NCBI GenBank assembly: GCA_016185525.1
Contig: JACPNK010000001.1
Coordinates: 1 to 45,734, forward strand
Length of the DNA: 45,734 nt
Reading direction: 5' to 3'
Source: Candidatus Yanofskyibacteriota bacterium
Lineage (GTDB): Bacteria > Patescibacteriota > Minisyncoccia > 2-02-FULL-40-12 > IGHO2-12-FULL-4
The notes beneath the pieces are model-generated. The model was not told the origin of the DNA, made no database searches, and worked only from the letters and a program-made list of their open reading frames with translations. Shown one piece after another: positions 1 to 10,272 of the stretch. Every line of letters begins with the position of its first letter. Position 1 is the stretch's first letter. A program made the position numbers and the translations under genes.

Positions 1-528
1 GATTAAAAAACCTCTTTCTAAAAACTTTTCTGCCGTTTCCCAGTTTGAAGTAAACGAATGCACCACACCTCTGACCGCCGAGCCGCTAAACAAAGTTGCC
101 GCCGCATCCAGCATCTCCAACATATCCATGTAAGCGTCCCGGCAGTGCAAGATCAAGGGCTTATTTGTTTCTCTGGCCAATTCCAAAAATTTTATAAAAC
201 GGTCTTTTTGTTTGGCAATCATGTCTTCGCCCGTAGTTCTGTAATAGTCCAGTCCGATTTCACCAACTGCAACAACTTTTTTCTCTTTCAACAATTCGCG
301 GTATTTTTCAATATCCGCCTCTTCGTGAAGATTGTCGTTAGGGTGCAACCCTACCGCCGCCCAGACACCTTCATACTTTTTTGCCAGTTCAACCGCTTTA
401 GCCGACATCTCAAAATCAGTGCCGACAGCGACCATTTTAATCCCGCTATCAAGGGTTCTTTTTATCATTTCTTCGCGGCCCTGATCGTATTGAGGAAATT
501 GTGGGTGAGAGTGCGAGTCAAAAAACAT
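1..528 (-). CDS. tatD: TatD family hydrolase (3' end outside window)
   Basis: Minus-strand translation from ATG at 528: MFFDSHSHPQFPQYDQGREE...GVWAAVGLHPNDN...VGEIGLDYYRTTGED...LILHCRDA; open to window edge, so absent from the ORF track. Confidence 0.85.
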   Translation of the reverse strand, partial: MFFDSHSHPQFPQYDQGREEMIKRTLDSGIKMVAVGTDFEMSAKAVELAKKYEGVWAAVGLHPNDNLHEEADIEKYRELLKEKKVVAVGEIGLDYYRTTGEDMIAKQKDRFIKFLELARETNKPLILHCRDAYMDMLEMLDAAATLFSGSAVRGVVHSFTSNWETAEKFLERGFLI

Positions 529-640
529 GTTTAAAAAAGTCCAAAGCTCAAATGACTAATGACAAATCAATGTCAAAATCCAAATTAAATTCTTCTTTTT
601 GGGCTTTGTCATTTGTCATTGAATTGTCATTTGGATTTAG

Positions 641-2194
641 TCATTTGTCATTGTTTAGTCTGGGGAATAACACTTGGCTTTTCTGAATTACCAACTTTTG
701 GTAACCTAGGTTCTCCAGCCCTTTTCCCAACGACCAGCCAAAAGATTTAAGAATTTTTTCTGCGGTCTCCGGCATAAATGGATAAATCAAAAAAGAAATG
801 TTTAAAATCAAAAAAACAAGGTTGGTCATTACTTCTAAAAAGTGGTCTGGGTCGGATTTAGCCAACTCCCAAGGTTTGTGTTGATTAACATATCCGTTGG
901 CGAAACTTACCAAACTAAAAACATCGGACAAGGACTCATGCAGTCTGAAGCTATTTATATTTTTTTCGTAAGATTCTTTTGTTTTTTTGATGAGTTCTAC
1001 AATCTCTTTGTCTTCCAAATTTTTCCTATAGTTTATTTCCCCAAGCAAACCATTTTCTATCAAAGTCAAAACTCTTTGCACCAAATTGCCTAAACCATTG
1101 GCCAAGTCCGCTTGATATCTTTCTTCCAATTTTTTGTATGAAAAGTCGCCATCCTCCCCCGAAGGAATTTCCCTCAAGAGATAATACCTAACCGGGTCAA
1201 CGCCGTATTTTTCTGCCAAAACAAAAGGATCAACAACATTGCCAATGGTCTTGGACATTTTCTGACCTTCAACGGTTATAAAACCATGCACAAAAATTGA
1301 CTTTGGCAAAGACAAACCCGCCGACAAAAGCATTGCCGGCCAAATCATGGCGTGGAAACGCAAAATATCTTTGCCGATTAAATGCACATCCGCCGGCCAA
1401 AATTTTTTGAACTGCTCTGTTTCGTCAAAATAGCCGACAACGGAAATATAGTTGGTAAGGGCGTCACACCACACATATACCGTAGAAGTTTCGTCTCCCG
1501 GCACCGGAATCCCCCACTTTAAATCTTTGCTTGGTCTGGAGAAACTCACATCTTCAGCGTCATCAAGCAAGTTTAAAATTTCATTCTGCCGGTGTTCGGG
1601 CAGAATTTTCATTTCCTGATTTTTTATGGCTTCACTAATCTGCCTTTTGTACTTGGTCAGCCTAAAAAACCAATTCTCTTCCTCAACAACTTCCGGTTTT
1701 TGTTTATGCAAAACACATTCACCGTCTTTCAGTTCGCTAGGCTTCATAAAAGCTTCGTGACCCACGCAATAAAGGCCTTTGTATTTGGCTTTGTACAAGT
1801 CGCCGCTTTTTTCCAAAGCCCGCCACATTTTTTCAACCGCCGGCCAGTGGCGCTGGCGGTCGGTAGTTCTTATGAAGTCGTTGTTTGAAATGTTAAGTGT
1901 ATCAGCCAATAACTGAAACTTCGCCGCAGTCTCGTCAACAAACTCCTGCTTATCTCTGCTTTCCGTTTCAGCAACTTTGGCAATTTTAGCGCCATGTTCG
2001 TCAGTGCCTGTTAAAAAATATGTCTCTTTGCCAAGCAAAAAATTATAGCGCGCCAAAACATCTGCCTGCAGCAACTCCAAAGCATATCCGACATGTGGCG
2101 AAGCATTAACATAGGCAATACTTGTTGTAATATAAAACTTGTCCTTCAGCATATCCCAAGAATACTCCAAAATTATACATAAATCTAGTAACAA
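641..2194 (-). CDS. metG: methionyl-tRNA synthetase (likely start internal, MLKDKFYITTSIAYVN, near 2152)
   Basis: YITTSIAYVNASPHVGYALE, TGTDEHGAK, KMSKTIGNVVDP motifs. Confidence 0.95.
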   Translation of the reverse strand: MLLDLCIILEYSWDMLKDKFYITTSIAYVNASPHVGYALELLQADVLARYNFLLGKETYFLTGTDEHGAKIAKVAETESRDKQEFVDETAAKFQLLADTLNISNNDFIRTTDRQRHWPAVEKMWRALEKSGDLYKAKYKGLYCVGHEAFMKPSELKDGECVLHKQKPEVVEEENWFFRLTKYKRQISEAIKNQEMKILPEHRQNEILNLLDDAEDVSFSRPSKDLKWGIPVPGDETSTVYVWCDALTNYISVVGYFDETEQFKKFWPADVHLIGKDILRFHAMIWPAMLLSAGLSLPKSIFVHGFITVEGQKMSKTIGNVVDPFVLAEKYGVDPVRYYLLREIPSGEDGDFSYKKLEERYQADLANGLGNLVQRVLTLIENGLLGEINYRKNLEDKEIVELIKKTKESYEKNINSFRLHESLSDVFSLVSFANGYVNQHKPWELAKSDPDHFLEVMTNLVFLILNISFLIYPFMPETAEKILKSFGWSLGKGLENLGYQKLVIQKSQVLFPRLNNDK

Positions 2195-2213
2195 AAAAGC
2201 CAGAAATTCTGGC

Positions 2214-3002
2214 TTAAACTTGCTGTTCTTCTTCGCTTAACACTTCTACCTCGTGAGGAGCCGGCGGCAAACATATCCTCTGCCTGATTTCTTCAATTTC
2301 TTTGCGAACTTCCGCTTGCTGCCTAAATTGCAAAAGTTTCTGACACCCGTTGTTTTGGACCATACCCAAGAGAGAATCGGACTTCAAGTCCTCGTGTTCC
2401 ACTTTCAAAAGAAGCTGTCCTATCTGCCCGCCAATTGTAAAACCGGCTTTTGCTTCAACATCCGATGTCAGCGCGTAAAGCTGTCTCTTGGCTTCGGTAA
2501 TCTGTGCAACGATTTTAACTGTCTCGGCCTTTGTCTTCAGGCTGTCAAACTCCATTTCCTTCAAGTCCAAGTTTTGGCGCAAGGCTTGAAGAATTCTCTG
2601 CTGGTCGCCAAGATGAGAGCCAAAACATTCTGCCCTTTTTCCTGCTTCAACCTTGGCAACAACGGCAACCGTCAAAGCTTCTTCGTCGCCAACCCGAGCG
2701 GCTTCTTCTGCTACTGAAGCATACTCGGAAGCAAGCAGAAATTGTTCTTGCTGGCGTCTTGTCGTTTGCGTCAAATTGGCGTCAACGGTAGCCACCGACT
2801 CTCTCAACAAACCCACCGCCCGAGCGTGTTCTTTAAGCAATCTGTCAATTTGTTCCGTAACATTTTCTTCTTTTTGCCTTAAAAGCCCGCGAACTACATT
2901 TGAACCCTTGTTCAAAAGAGACTTTGAAACCGGAAAACCATTCTTGTAGTCACCGTAAAAAAATAATCCTCCTCCAGCAAGCAGAATAAGTTCAAAAATC
3001 AT
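2214..3002 (-). CDS. coiled-coil protein, possibly PspA/IM30-like
   Basis: N-terminal hydrophobic stretch followed by long heptad-rich helical region. Confidence 0.35.
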   Translation of the reverse strand: MIFELILLAGGGLFFYGDYKNGFPVSKSLLNKGSNVVRGLLRQKEENVTEQIDRLLKEHARAVGLLRESVATVDANLTQTTRRQQEQFLLASEYASVAEEAARVGDEEALTVAVVAKVEAGKRAECFGSHLGDQQRILQALRQNLDLKEMEFDSLKTKAETVKIVAQITEAKRQLYALTSDVEAKAGFTIGGQIGQLLLKVEHEDLKSDSLLGMVQNNGCQKLLQFRQQAEVRKEIEEIRQRICLPPAPHEVEVLSEEEQQV

Positions 3003-3457
3003 TTTTCCCTCCTTTGTTTGTTTTCGTTGATTCTTTTCCTTAAAGAATTTATTTTTATCTGCCCTTGGGCAAGTTCGTCTGAAATGAGTCTTACCGACCC
3101 GCTTAACTTAAAATTGCCAAGAGTTTTTTCCACAACTTCCAAACCTTCTTCCTGTTTTATCTGCGTACTTCCGTCAATGTTAATTTCTTCAGACAAGTTA
3201 AGGCTCTCTTCGGGCAGAACAGCCGAGCCGTCAATTTCCGTCACAAAACATTTGAGTCCGGCAAACCCGCCGAATACTTCTGTTTTCTGCATTTCCACTC
3301 TCATCCTGACAACCCTTCCGCCAACTGAAATGTAAAATTCTCTGCTTAGTCTTTCCCTTGATTCTTCTTTTTTCCTTTGGATATTTTCTTCAAGCTCTGA
3401 AAAATCAGGAAGAACGGGCATGAAGAAATCAAAAAGAGAAAAGTTATTTTTAAACAT
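2999..3457 (-). CDS. hypothetical protein
   Basis: ORF overlapping start/stop with both neighbours (operon-like). Confidence 0.5.
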   Translation of the reverse strand: MFKNNFSLFDFFMPVLPDFSELEENIQRKKEESRERLSREFYISVGGRVVRMRVEMQKTEVFGGFAGLKCFVTEIDGSAVLPEESLNLSEEINIDGSTQIKQEEGLEVVEKTLGNFKLSGSVRLISDELAQGQIKINSLRKRINENKQRREK

Positions 3458-4346
3458 CGACTCTATCCTTTAATCTTTTCTGGAGCCTTTCCAAGACAAG
3501 CCTGCTTTCTTTCGCTTCGGGAAAATCAAGTTTGAAAGAGCCTAAGCTCATGTTTTTCTTTGCAGACTCTTCTTTTGCTTTCCGTCTGTTCTGAAACTGT
3601 TGTTTCCAGAAATCCGGCGACAAAAACACAACAAGGCCTCTGACGGCAAAAACAGGTACAGCCCCAGGGATGGTCGCCGCAAAAAGCAGATAAAGCCAGC
3701 CGCTTTTCCAGTCAAAACGGTACCAAACCGTTTCTTCTACAAAACAAGAAATAAAAAAACTAATAGCGCCGCCAAACTGGGTAATAAGCAAAACTAAAGC
3801 CAGAAAATCAGCCAGTCCGAACTTAGCAAACTCAACTTCCGGCGGTTTATTTCCTTTTTCAAGAATGCCTCTTATCGCCATTGTGTCTAAAAACTCCACT
3901 TTCAGAAAGTTACGGCTTATCATCTCAAGTCTCGCCGGCAGTTTGAGAGCTTCTTTGTCGGTTTGTCCGAGGGGAGCGTTGTCAATTTTTCTTTCCGTCT
4001 TGATCTTGGCCACGACACTTGCTTTTGCAAACAACTCTTCAAACACAACTTTTTCCTGATACGCTTCTCTGATAATAGAACCGTCGGTCACTCCCAACAA
4101 AACCCCATTTCTGACGCTCTCACTTTTTTCATCATACAGCAAAGGCTTCAGCTGTTCCTGGGCATCAGCAACCGAAAAAAATAACGCTTTTTTATAAATT
4201 CTGACTTTGTTTGTGTCGTTTCCTATCACCAGAAATAAGAAGCTTATTACAAAAGAAATAATGCATCCCACAAACCAGCCCGCACTGCTATAATCTGCAA
4301 AATCTGACGCTTCCATTTTTGGAACATCGTTATTGTAATATTTCAT
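3450..4346 (-). CDS. hypothetical multi-pass membrane protein
   Basis: Hydrophobic segments (FVGCIISFVISFLFLVIG, LADFLALVLLITQFGGAISFFIS, WLYLLFAATIPGAVPVFAV). Confidence 0.5.
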   Translation of the reverse strand: MKYYNNDVPKMEASDFADYSSAGWFVGCIISFVISFLFLVIGNDTNKVRIYKKALFFSVADAQEQLKPLLYDEKSESVRNGVLLGVTDGSIIREAYQEKVVFEELFAKASVVAKIKTERKIDNAPLGQTDKEALKLPARLEMISRNFLKVEFLDTMAIRGILEKGNKPPEVEFAKFGLADFLALVLLITQFGGAISFFISCFVEETVWYRFDWKSGWLYLLFAATIPGAVPVFAVRGLVVFLSPDFWKQQFQNRRKAKEESAKKNMSLGSFKLDFPEAKESRLVLERLQKRLKDRVDV

Positions 4347-4454
4347 TTTCCCCCTTTCTCAAGAAAAATATAAGATTTTTAAAAAACAGCCCACTCCTAA
4401 GGCTGTTGCAACAATATATTAAACTTTGGTTTTTGTCAATACACCAAAAAACCG

Positions 4455-5168
4455 TTATCGCGTGGTGGTATTTACGGCAATTGTTAACTCCCCTTTTGAC
4501 AATTCTTCTCCGGCTTTTGACAAAATCTCCGAAGCTGTACCGCGGTAAATTGTCTCAAATTTTTTGGTTAATTCTCTGGCAACAACCAACTGTCGATTCT
4601 TCAATTCTTCATGCTCGGACATTTCTTTGAGAGTCTTGATAATTCTGTGGGGCGATTCGTAAAAAACGACGGTATGTTCGGAATCGGCAATTTTTTGAAA
4701 AAAAGTTTTTCTGCCTTTTTTGTGAGGAGAGAATCCTAAAAACAAAAACCTATCAGTCGGAAATCCGGAAATGCTTAAAGCGGCAACAGCCGCGTTGGGC
4801 CCAGGAATCGGAACGATCTCCACTTCCAGTTCCGGAGTTTTTAGCACTTCCTCAAGCAACTTGCCGCCCGGATCGGAAATGCCGGGTGTTCCGGCATCTG
4901 TTACCAAGGCAATGTCTTTACCTTCTTTCAGTAAATTCAAAACTTTCTCAACTTCTTTTTGAGAACTATGGTGATGGTAAGAAATGAGAGGCTTTTCTAT
5001 CTGAAAATGAAAAAGGATTTTTTTTGTAACTCTGGTATCTTCGGCAACAATCAAGTCAACTTCCCGCAAAATTCTTAAAGCCCGTTGAGAAATATCCTCA
5101 AGATTGCCGATTGGGGTAGCGACTACAAATAATTTAGACATAAAAAAAGAAAAAAGCTTCGCGGACAC
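4455..5168 (-). CDS. rsmI: 16S rRNA (cytidine(1402)-2'-O)-methyltransferase (likely start MSKLFVVATPIGNLED, ~5141)
   Basis: LFVVATPIGNLEDISQRAL, VAEDTRVT, TDAGTPGISDPG, IPGPNAAVAALSISG. Confidence 0.95.
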   Translation of the reverse strand: MSAKLFSFFMSKLFVVATPIGNLEDISQRALRILREVDLIVAEDTRVTKKILFHFQIEKPLISYHHHSSQKEVEKVLNLLKEGKDIALVTDAGTPGISDPGGKLLEEVLKTPELEVEIVPIPGPNAAVAALSISGFPTDRFLFLGFSPHKKGRKTFFQKIADSEHTVVFYESPHRIIKTLKEMSEHEELKNRQLVVARELTKKFETIYRGTASEILSKAGEELSKGELTIAVNTTTR

Positions 5169-5313
5169 AGCTCTTTCAGTACGTTCGTCTGCTCCTGCGA
5201 CAGACTCACTCGCGCTGAAGTTGGGGTTTGCTCGCAGTTACAGAATAATTATACTGCTCGCAACCAAGCAACCCTCAACTTCAGAGCGACTTCAAGAGCT
5301 GTGTCCGCTGTGC
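5158..5313. repeat. nested-palindrome intergenic element 1
   Basis: Outer arms GCGGACACAGCTCTT (5161-5175) / AAGAGCTGTGTCCGC (5294-5308); inner arms CGCTGAAGTTG (5213-5223) / CAACTTCAGAGCG (5276-5288); apex contains AATTATACTGC. Confidence 0.75.
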
Positions 5314-5329
5314 TTTATCAATTCTCAAC

Positions 5330-6463
5330 TTATAGACTTTGCTCTGCCCCTTCTTCTATATGAATGTGATTCCTGTTTTTACTGAACTCATCCAGAATCT
5401 CCACAATAATCGCCGCCAGAGGCACGGACAAAATCATGCCCAAAATTCCGGCAAGTTTAAAACCTATAAGCAAAGCCAAGATAACTACGACCGGATTTAG
5501 TCCGACCGTTCTGCCCAGAACAATCGGCACCAATACGTGGTTCTCCAGCTGTTGAATTATCAGGTAAGCCAATATTACCCAAAGCCCCAAAGTTGTTGAC
5601 TGGGCAAAGGCCAAAATAACCGCCGGCACAGCCGCCAAAACCGGACCGACGTTAGGCACAAGTTCCAAAATCATGGCCAAAATTCCCAAAAGCAAAGCAA
5701 ATTTTATTCCCAGAAGAGAGAGGGTGATATAAACGGCCAGTCCGACGACCAGAGCAAGAAGCAATTGGCCTTGAATCCAACGCCCCACTTTTATTTCTGA
5801 TCTTTTCCAAACGCTCAAAATAGACGCCTCATATTCTTTCGGCACGACAGAACGGATGAAATTTTCTATCCCGCCCCGCATCACCGACAAATAGAAAGAA
5901 ATAACCACAACCGCCAAGAAAGAAAATATTCCGCCGAAAACGCTGACCACAAAACCAAAAGCTGAACTGGATGACGCCTGCAAGTAGCTGGAAAAAGTAT
6001 CCAGCAAGTTGAGCATTTCATTGAAAAAATCAACATAGCGGGACGAGCTTTCCTGCTGTGCTTTCTCCAGAGATACGGAAACCTTGTCTAAAAAAGTCGG
6101 CAAATCTTTAATCAGTTGATTTATTTCCCCGCTTACAAATGGCACCACCAAAGATAAAAGAAACAACGCTAAAACAAAAAGAGAGAGATACAGGAGCAAA
6201 ACACCGAGCAGCCTGGGAAACTTCTTCTGGTCCAGCCAGTTGGCAAAAGGCGTTACACCCGAAGCGATAATGATAGCAAAGAGCAGAATGATGATAATGT
6301 CCTTCAAAAGATACAGAAAAACAAAAAATAGCAAAATCAAAACAACCTTAAAAATGGCAAAGGTCTCGATATCGTGAAAAACTGTTTTTGGTCTTTCGTT
6401 ATTAGTCATCGTTAAAACGTAGCCAATGTTGCTTTTGTAGACGCTGTGGGCTGTGGATTGCAT
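5330..6463 (-). CDS. AI-2E family transporter/permease (likely start MTNNERPKTVF, ~6409)
   Basis: Multi-TM with LVPNVGPVLAAVPAVILAF and GRTVGLNPVVVILALLIGFKLAGILGMILSVPLAAI. Confidence 0.85.
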   Translation of the reverse strand: MQSTAHSVYKSNIGYVLTMTNNERPKTVFHDIETFAIFKVVLILLFFVFLYLLKDIIIILLFAIIIASGVTPFANWLDQKKFPRLLGVLLLYLSLFVLALFLLSLVVPFVSGEINQLIKDLPTFLDKVSVSLEKAQQESSSRYVDFFNEMLNLLDTFSSYLQASSSSAFGFVVSVFGGIFSFLAVVVISFYLSVMRGGIENFIRSVVPKEYEASILSVWKRSEIKVGRWIQGQLLLALVVGLAVYITLSLLGIKFALLLGILAMILELVPNVGPVLAAVPAVILAFAQSTTLGLWVILAYLIIQQLENHVLVPIVLGRTVGLNPVVVILALLIGFKLAGILGMILSVPLAAIIVEILDEFSKNRNHIHIEEGAEQSL

Positions 6464-6569
6464 GGTTGCGAGCAGTATAATTTTTCACTGCGAGCAAATC
6501 CACAGACCACAACGAGCGCAGTGTTTGTCGCTGGACAAACACAAGCGTTCGGAAAAAGTAACATTGGCG
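6422..6569. repeat. nested-palindrome intergenic element 2
   Basis: Outer GCCAATGTTGCTTTT / AAAAAGTAACATTGGC; inner CTGTGGATT...GCGAGCAGTATAATTTTTCACTGCGAGC...AATCCACAG; side hairpin GTGTTTGTC-GCTG-GACAAACAC. Confidence 0.7.
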
Positions 6570-6595
6570 AAGTTTTAAGCTACTTTTAAATTATA

Positions 6596-7873
6596 TCACA
6601 ATTTAAGCAAGTTGTAAATTTCAGGATCTTTTTCTTTAAATGGACCGATTACCGCCAGGTTTAATTTGTCAGTGCGGAATATGTCGTTTGCCACCTCAAA
6701 GATATCATCTACCGACACTTTGTTAAGTTTTTCAAACTTTTCTTCAGGAGTGAGCATCTCTTTTTGAAGTAACTCCTGTGAGGCGTAAAAAGAAGCTAAA
6801 TCATCAGAGGACTCAAAACTGATTGCCATTCTTCCTTTGATAGAATCCTTGGCTTTTTTTAGTTCTTTTTCCGAAACTTTTTCTTCTTTAAGTTTCCTAA
6901 ACTCTCCAAGAATAACTTCAATAGCCGGTTTTAGTTTTTCGCCTTCAAGTCCGGCAAAACTGCTGAAATCTCCGGTATCCATATAAAAATCGGCATCCGC
7001 GCCCACATAATACGCCAAACCTCTTTTCTCACGTACCTCTGTGAAAAGTCTTGAGCTCATACCGCCGCCTAAAATAACCGACATAATTTTTAAAGTTTCT
7101 CTTCTCGGGTCAAAAACATCATAACCTCTGACACCCAAGAAAACATGTGTCTGGTCTGTCTGTTTATTAAAAATTTTTAGCGCCGGTTCTTTTTGGTCAA
7201 TAATTACCCGTACAGGTTTCAATGTTTCCCTCTGTCTCATATTATCAAAATATTTAACAACCTCCTGCTTAGCCTTTTCTGAAGAAACATTACCGGCAAT
7301 AGCCACGACCGTGTTTTGAGCAAAGTAGTGAGAATCAAAATATTCTCTAAATTTTTCTACCGGCATTTTGAGGATATTTTCTTTTGGTCCGGCAATCGTC
7401 CAGCCCAGAGGCTGATCTCCATAAAGCAGTCCTTCGTGCACATCCATGATGTGCCTCATGGGGTTGTCAAAATTCATATTGATTTCCTGAATCACCACCC
7501 CTCTCTCTTTCTCAACTTCAGTTGGATCAAGCTTGGAGTTTAGAAAAATATCGGAAATTATTTCTAAAACAAAATCAAAATGCTCCATAGCGGCTTTGGC
7601 ATAGTAGCCGGTATATTCTTTTGAAGTAAAGGCATTATATTCTGCTCCTATAGCATCCAGTTCCAGTGAAATGTCCAAAGCATTGGGTCTCTTATCCGTG
7701 CCTTTGAACATCATGTGTTCCAAAAAATGCGAGATGCCGTTTATCTCTTTGGATTCATAGCGAGAACCGGTTCCGACCATGACCAAAACCGTAATCGTCT
7801 TGGTATGCTCCATAGGCACGATAATCAGGCGCAGGCCATTGCCAAAAGTGTGAAAATCAAAATGATTAACCAT
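6596..7873 (-). CDS. M16 family zinc peptidase
   Basis: HFLEHMMFKGT (HxxEH), YVGADADFYMDTG, GLAYYV; likely start MVNHFDFHTFGNGLRL at 7873. Confidence 0.9.
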   Translation of the reverse strand: MVNHFDFHTFGNGLRLIIVPMEHTKTITVLVMVGTGSRYESKEINGISHFLEHMMFKGTDKRPNALDISLELDAIGAEYNAFTSKEYTGYYAKAAMEHFDFVLEIISDIFLNSKLDPTEVEKERGVVIQEINMNFDNPMRHIMDVHEGLLYGDQPLGWTIAGPKENILKMPVEKFREYFDSHYFAQNTVVAIAGNVSSEKAKQEVVKYFDNMRQRETLKPVRVIIDQKEPALKIFNKQTDQTHVFLGVRGYDVFDPRRETLKIMSVILGGGMSSRLFTEVREKRGLAYYVGADADFYMDTGDFSSFAGLEGEKLKPAIEVILGEFRKLKEEKVSEKELKKAKDSIKGRMAISFESSDDLASFYASQELLQKEMLTPEEKFEKLNKVSVDDIFEVANDIFRTDKLNLAVIGPFKEKDPEIYNLLKL

Positions 7874-7906
7874 TACTTTAATTATATTATTTTCCATAAA
7901 AAACAA

Positions 7907-7943
7907 AAGGACTGTCCTTAAATCTTTAAAAAGGGCAGTCCTT
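7907..7943. terminator. intrinsic terminator-like hairpin
   Basis: AAGGACTGTCC...GGGCAGTCCTT stem with A/T-rich flanks. Confidence 0.6.
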
Positions 7944-7968
7944 GAAAAAATTTCAGGAGATAAGAGGT

Positions 7969-10272
7969 TTACTCCCTCGGTGCTACTTCCCTCCAGAACG
8001 GCACCGGTTTTTTGACTGTGATGGTCTTGGTGTTGGAACAAGTATAGCCGTCTTTGTCTTCAGCGATTAGATTAACATTATAGTTGTTTAGAACGGAATA
8101 GGTATGTTTAGGATTTTGCTTATTTGAAGAACCGCCGTCGCCAAAGAGCCAAGACCAGTTTCTTGAGCCGCCGCCGCTGTCAGAAAAAGTGGTCTGGTCT
8201 GTAAACTGAACTGATTGGTTGACATTGGGAGATAAAGGACTCCATATGAAGTTAACTTGAGGGTAAGCGTGCTTGGGCGTTTTCCAAGAGTCAGACACGC
8301 CCCAAGATGAGACACTGTCGTTGCTGTCCCACACTTTCACTCGAGCTTTGTAAGTCACATTAAATTGCAAAACACCGGCACCGGTAGAATAACTATTGCC
8401 GGAAGAAAGAATTTTACCGGTATCAAGAACTGGACTGCCAAAAGAACTACCCTCTTCATCTATCTGAAATTGATAAGCCGACTGCGGGTCACCGTTGGGG
8501 TCGGAGTATTGCCAAATTGCGGTTGCGGTTACGCCGGAACAGTAATCTCCGGGAAAGATATTAAGAGAAACTTCTGGATCACCGTTAGTGGAAGTAACCG
8601 TCTTCCTGTCTTCTTTTGCTAAAGAGCCTCTTTCAACGATAACTTTGGCAGTATAAGTGCCGACCGGATATGAATGAGGCACTGAATTTTTTGGGTTATC
8701 ATTTATACCGTCAAACTTGTTGCCATTAATGTTGCCCGCGACACCGTCAGGATCGCCGCACTGGGAAATTGCCGTAGCAACGCTTGTTCCCGTGTAAGCG
8801 CAGTTCCACCAGAAAGTGTAGTTGATAGTACCGGTGGCGGTACCGAAAACAGAGGCGGTCAGAGTTGATGTCAGAGGAGCAGGACCGGAAGAAGGATTGA
8901 CTGAAAGAGCAACATCAAGAGTTGGGGCCAGAGTGGTTGTTGTTGTGCTGGTGGTAGTAGAAGTGGTAGTAGTACTAGTAGTAGTCGTGGTAGGAGGAGA
9001 ACCGCAAGTAAAAGACGGACCAGCAACACCAGAACTATAACCGCTAGAGTTCTTGGAATGAATCCACCAAGTATATGGCGTGTTCGGATTAATGTCATGA
9101 TTTTTGTAAGATTTATTTACTCCGCTCCCTCCGGTAGTCTCGGTCATCAGGTCAGTACTGTTAGAACAATACCAGCCGTCTACCATACCGGTGCATGTGT
9201 TGGTTGTGTCGTTGATTCTAAGAAGATAGGAAGTGGCGCCGGCAACTTGCTTCCAAAAGACAGAGACTTTTTTGTTATTAGAACTGCATTCGAAACTTAA
9301 ATCTGTCGGGTTGGGAAGAGTACCAGGAGTGGTGGTGGTAGTTGTACTGGTAGTAGTAGTGCTATCACCAGTGACCAAAAAAGTCACATAATCTGAAACC
9401 GAGCCATCTTCATTTCTCGCCGTAGCGCTATAGGTATATGTTCCGGGCGCGTTGAAAGTAATGCTTTGAGATCCGGATATGCGTTCTCCGGGATAATAAT
9501 AGAGCCAATGTTGAATAGTTGGGTCAAAGACCCGGCACCCGGCGAAATTCGGCTGGGGCCGAGAAACCACTGGCCAGGACTGTACGGTCCAGGAATCAAG
9601 GGTATTCAAGCCGCAGATGATCTGCCAGTTCAGGGTTTGGGCCACCCCGGTCCTTGCTTCAAGTTGTTTGCATGTGTAGTACCAGGTTCCGTCGGGGTAT
9701 TGCGTATACTCAACAGATCCGCCCGAGCACGTTGAGCCAGGAACAAACGGCTCATTCCTGACCTGACCGGCTGCAGTGATCTCAATATCCGGAAGAGTTT
9801 GGGTATAGACCAAATTGGAATTGCTGTTGATAATAGCCGTTCTACTAAATATATATGTTCCTGGACGCGTATTGTCCGGGTAGATTACAGTATTAACTGT
9901 CATCGAAGTGCCGACATCAAAACTACAGCCGCCTTCAGAACCGCCATAGCTGGCAGTCCAATCAAAGGTTGCCAACGTATAAGAGGTCTGACTGCTTGGA
10001 CTCACTGATTGCAGGATCGTCGAGCCGCCTTGTGCCAAACTTTGAGTCAAATACAACGCATCGTTGATATCTAAGCCGTCCAAGTAACCAGCAGGCGCCG
10101 AACATGTTCCTCCCCCTAAATCTTTGTAGTACCCTGCTTTTGCCGGTCTCACAAACACAAAAAGCATTCCTACCACAAGAGAACTGATTGCAAAAAATAA
10201 AAGCTTTCTTCGTATCATAAAACCGTTGTCATTGTTGTGCATCGACAGGCACAATCCGTGCATTGTATTCAA
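7969..10272 (-). CDS. secreted PKD/fibronectin-like domain surface protein with Thr-rich linkers
   Basis: Signal peptide MIRRKLLFFAISSLVVGMLFVFV; PKD signature VQFTDQTTFSDSGGGSRNWSWLFGDGGSSNKQNPKHTYS; TTTTTSTTTT linkers. Confidence 0.8.
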   Translation of the reverse strand: MNTMHGLCLSMHNNDNGFMIRRKLLFFAISSLVVGMLFVFVRPAKAGYYKDLGGGTCSAPAGYLDGLDINDALYLTQSLAQGGSTILQSVSPSSQTSYTLATFDWTASYGGSEGGCSFDVGTSMTVNTVIYPDNTRPGTYIFSRTAIINSNSNLVYTQTLPDIEITAAGQVRNEPFVPGSTCSGGSVEYTQYPDGTWYYTCKQLEARTGVAQTLNWQIICGLNTLDSWTVQSWPVVSRPQPNFAGCRVFDPTIQHWLYYYPGERISGSQSITFNAPGTYTYSATARNEDGSVSDYVTFLVTGDSTTTTSTTTTTTPGTLPNPTDLSFECSSNNKKVSVFWKQVAGATSYLLRINDTTNTCTGMVDGWYCSNSTDLMTETTGGSGVNKSYKNHDINPNTPYTWWIHSKNSSGYSSGVAGPSFTCGSPPTTTTTSTTTTSTTTSTTTTTLAPTLDVALSVNPSSGPAPLTSTLTASVFGTATGTINYTFWWNCAYTGTSVATAISQCGDPDGVAGNINGNKFDGINDNPKNSVPHSYPVGTYTAKVIVERGSLAKEDRKTVTSTNGDPEVSLNIFPGDYCSGVTATAIWQYSDPNGDPQSAYQFQIDEEGSSFGSPVLDTGKILSSGNSYSTGAGVLQFNVTYKARVKVWDSNDSVSSWGVSDSWKTPKHAYPQVNFIWSPLSPNVNQSVQFTDQTTFSDSGGGSRNWSWLFGDGGSSNKQNPKHTYSVLNNYNVNLIAEDKDGYTCSNTKTITVKKPVPFWREVAPRE

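Noticed and set aside
58-534. 158-aa plus-strand ORF
   Set aside because: Antisense to the TatD coding frame, which has recognisable motifs.
8871-9098. Leu-rich and Val-rich ORFs antisense to the PKD protein linkers
   Set aside because: Antisense readings of Thr-repeat codons in a clear CDS.
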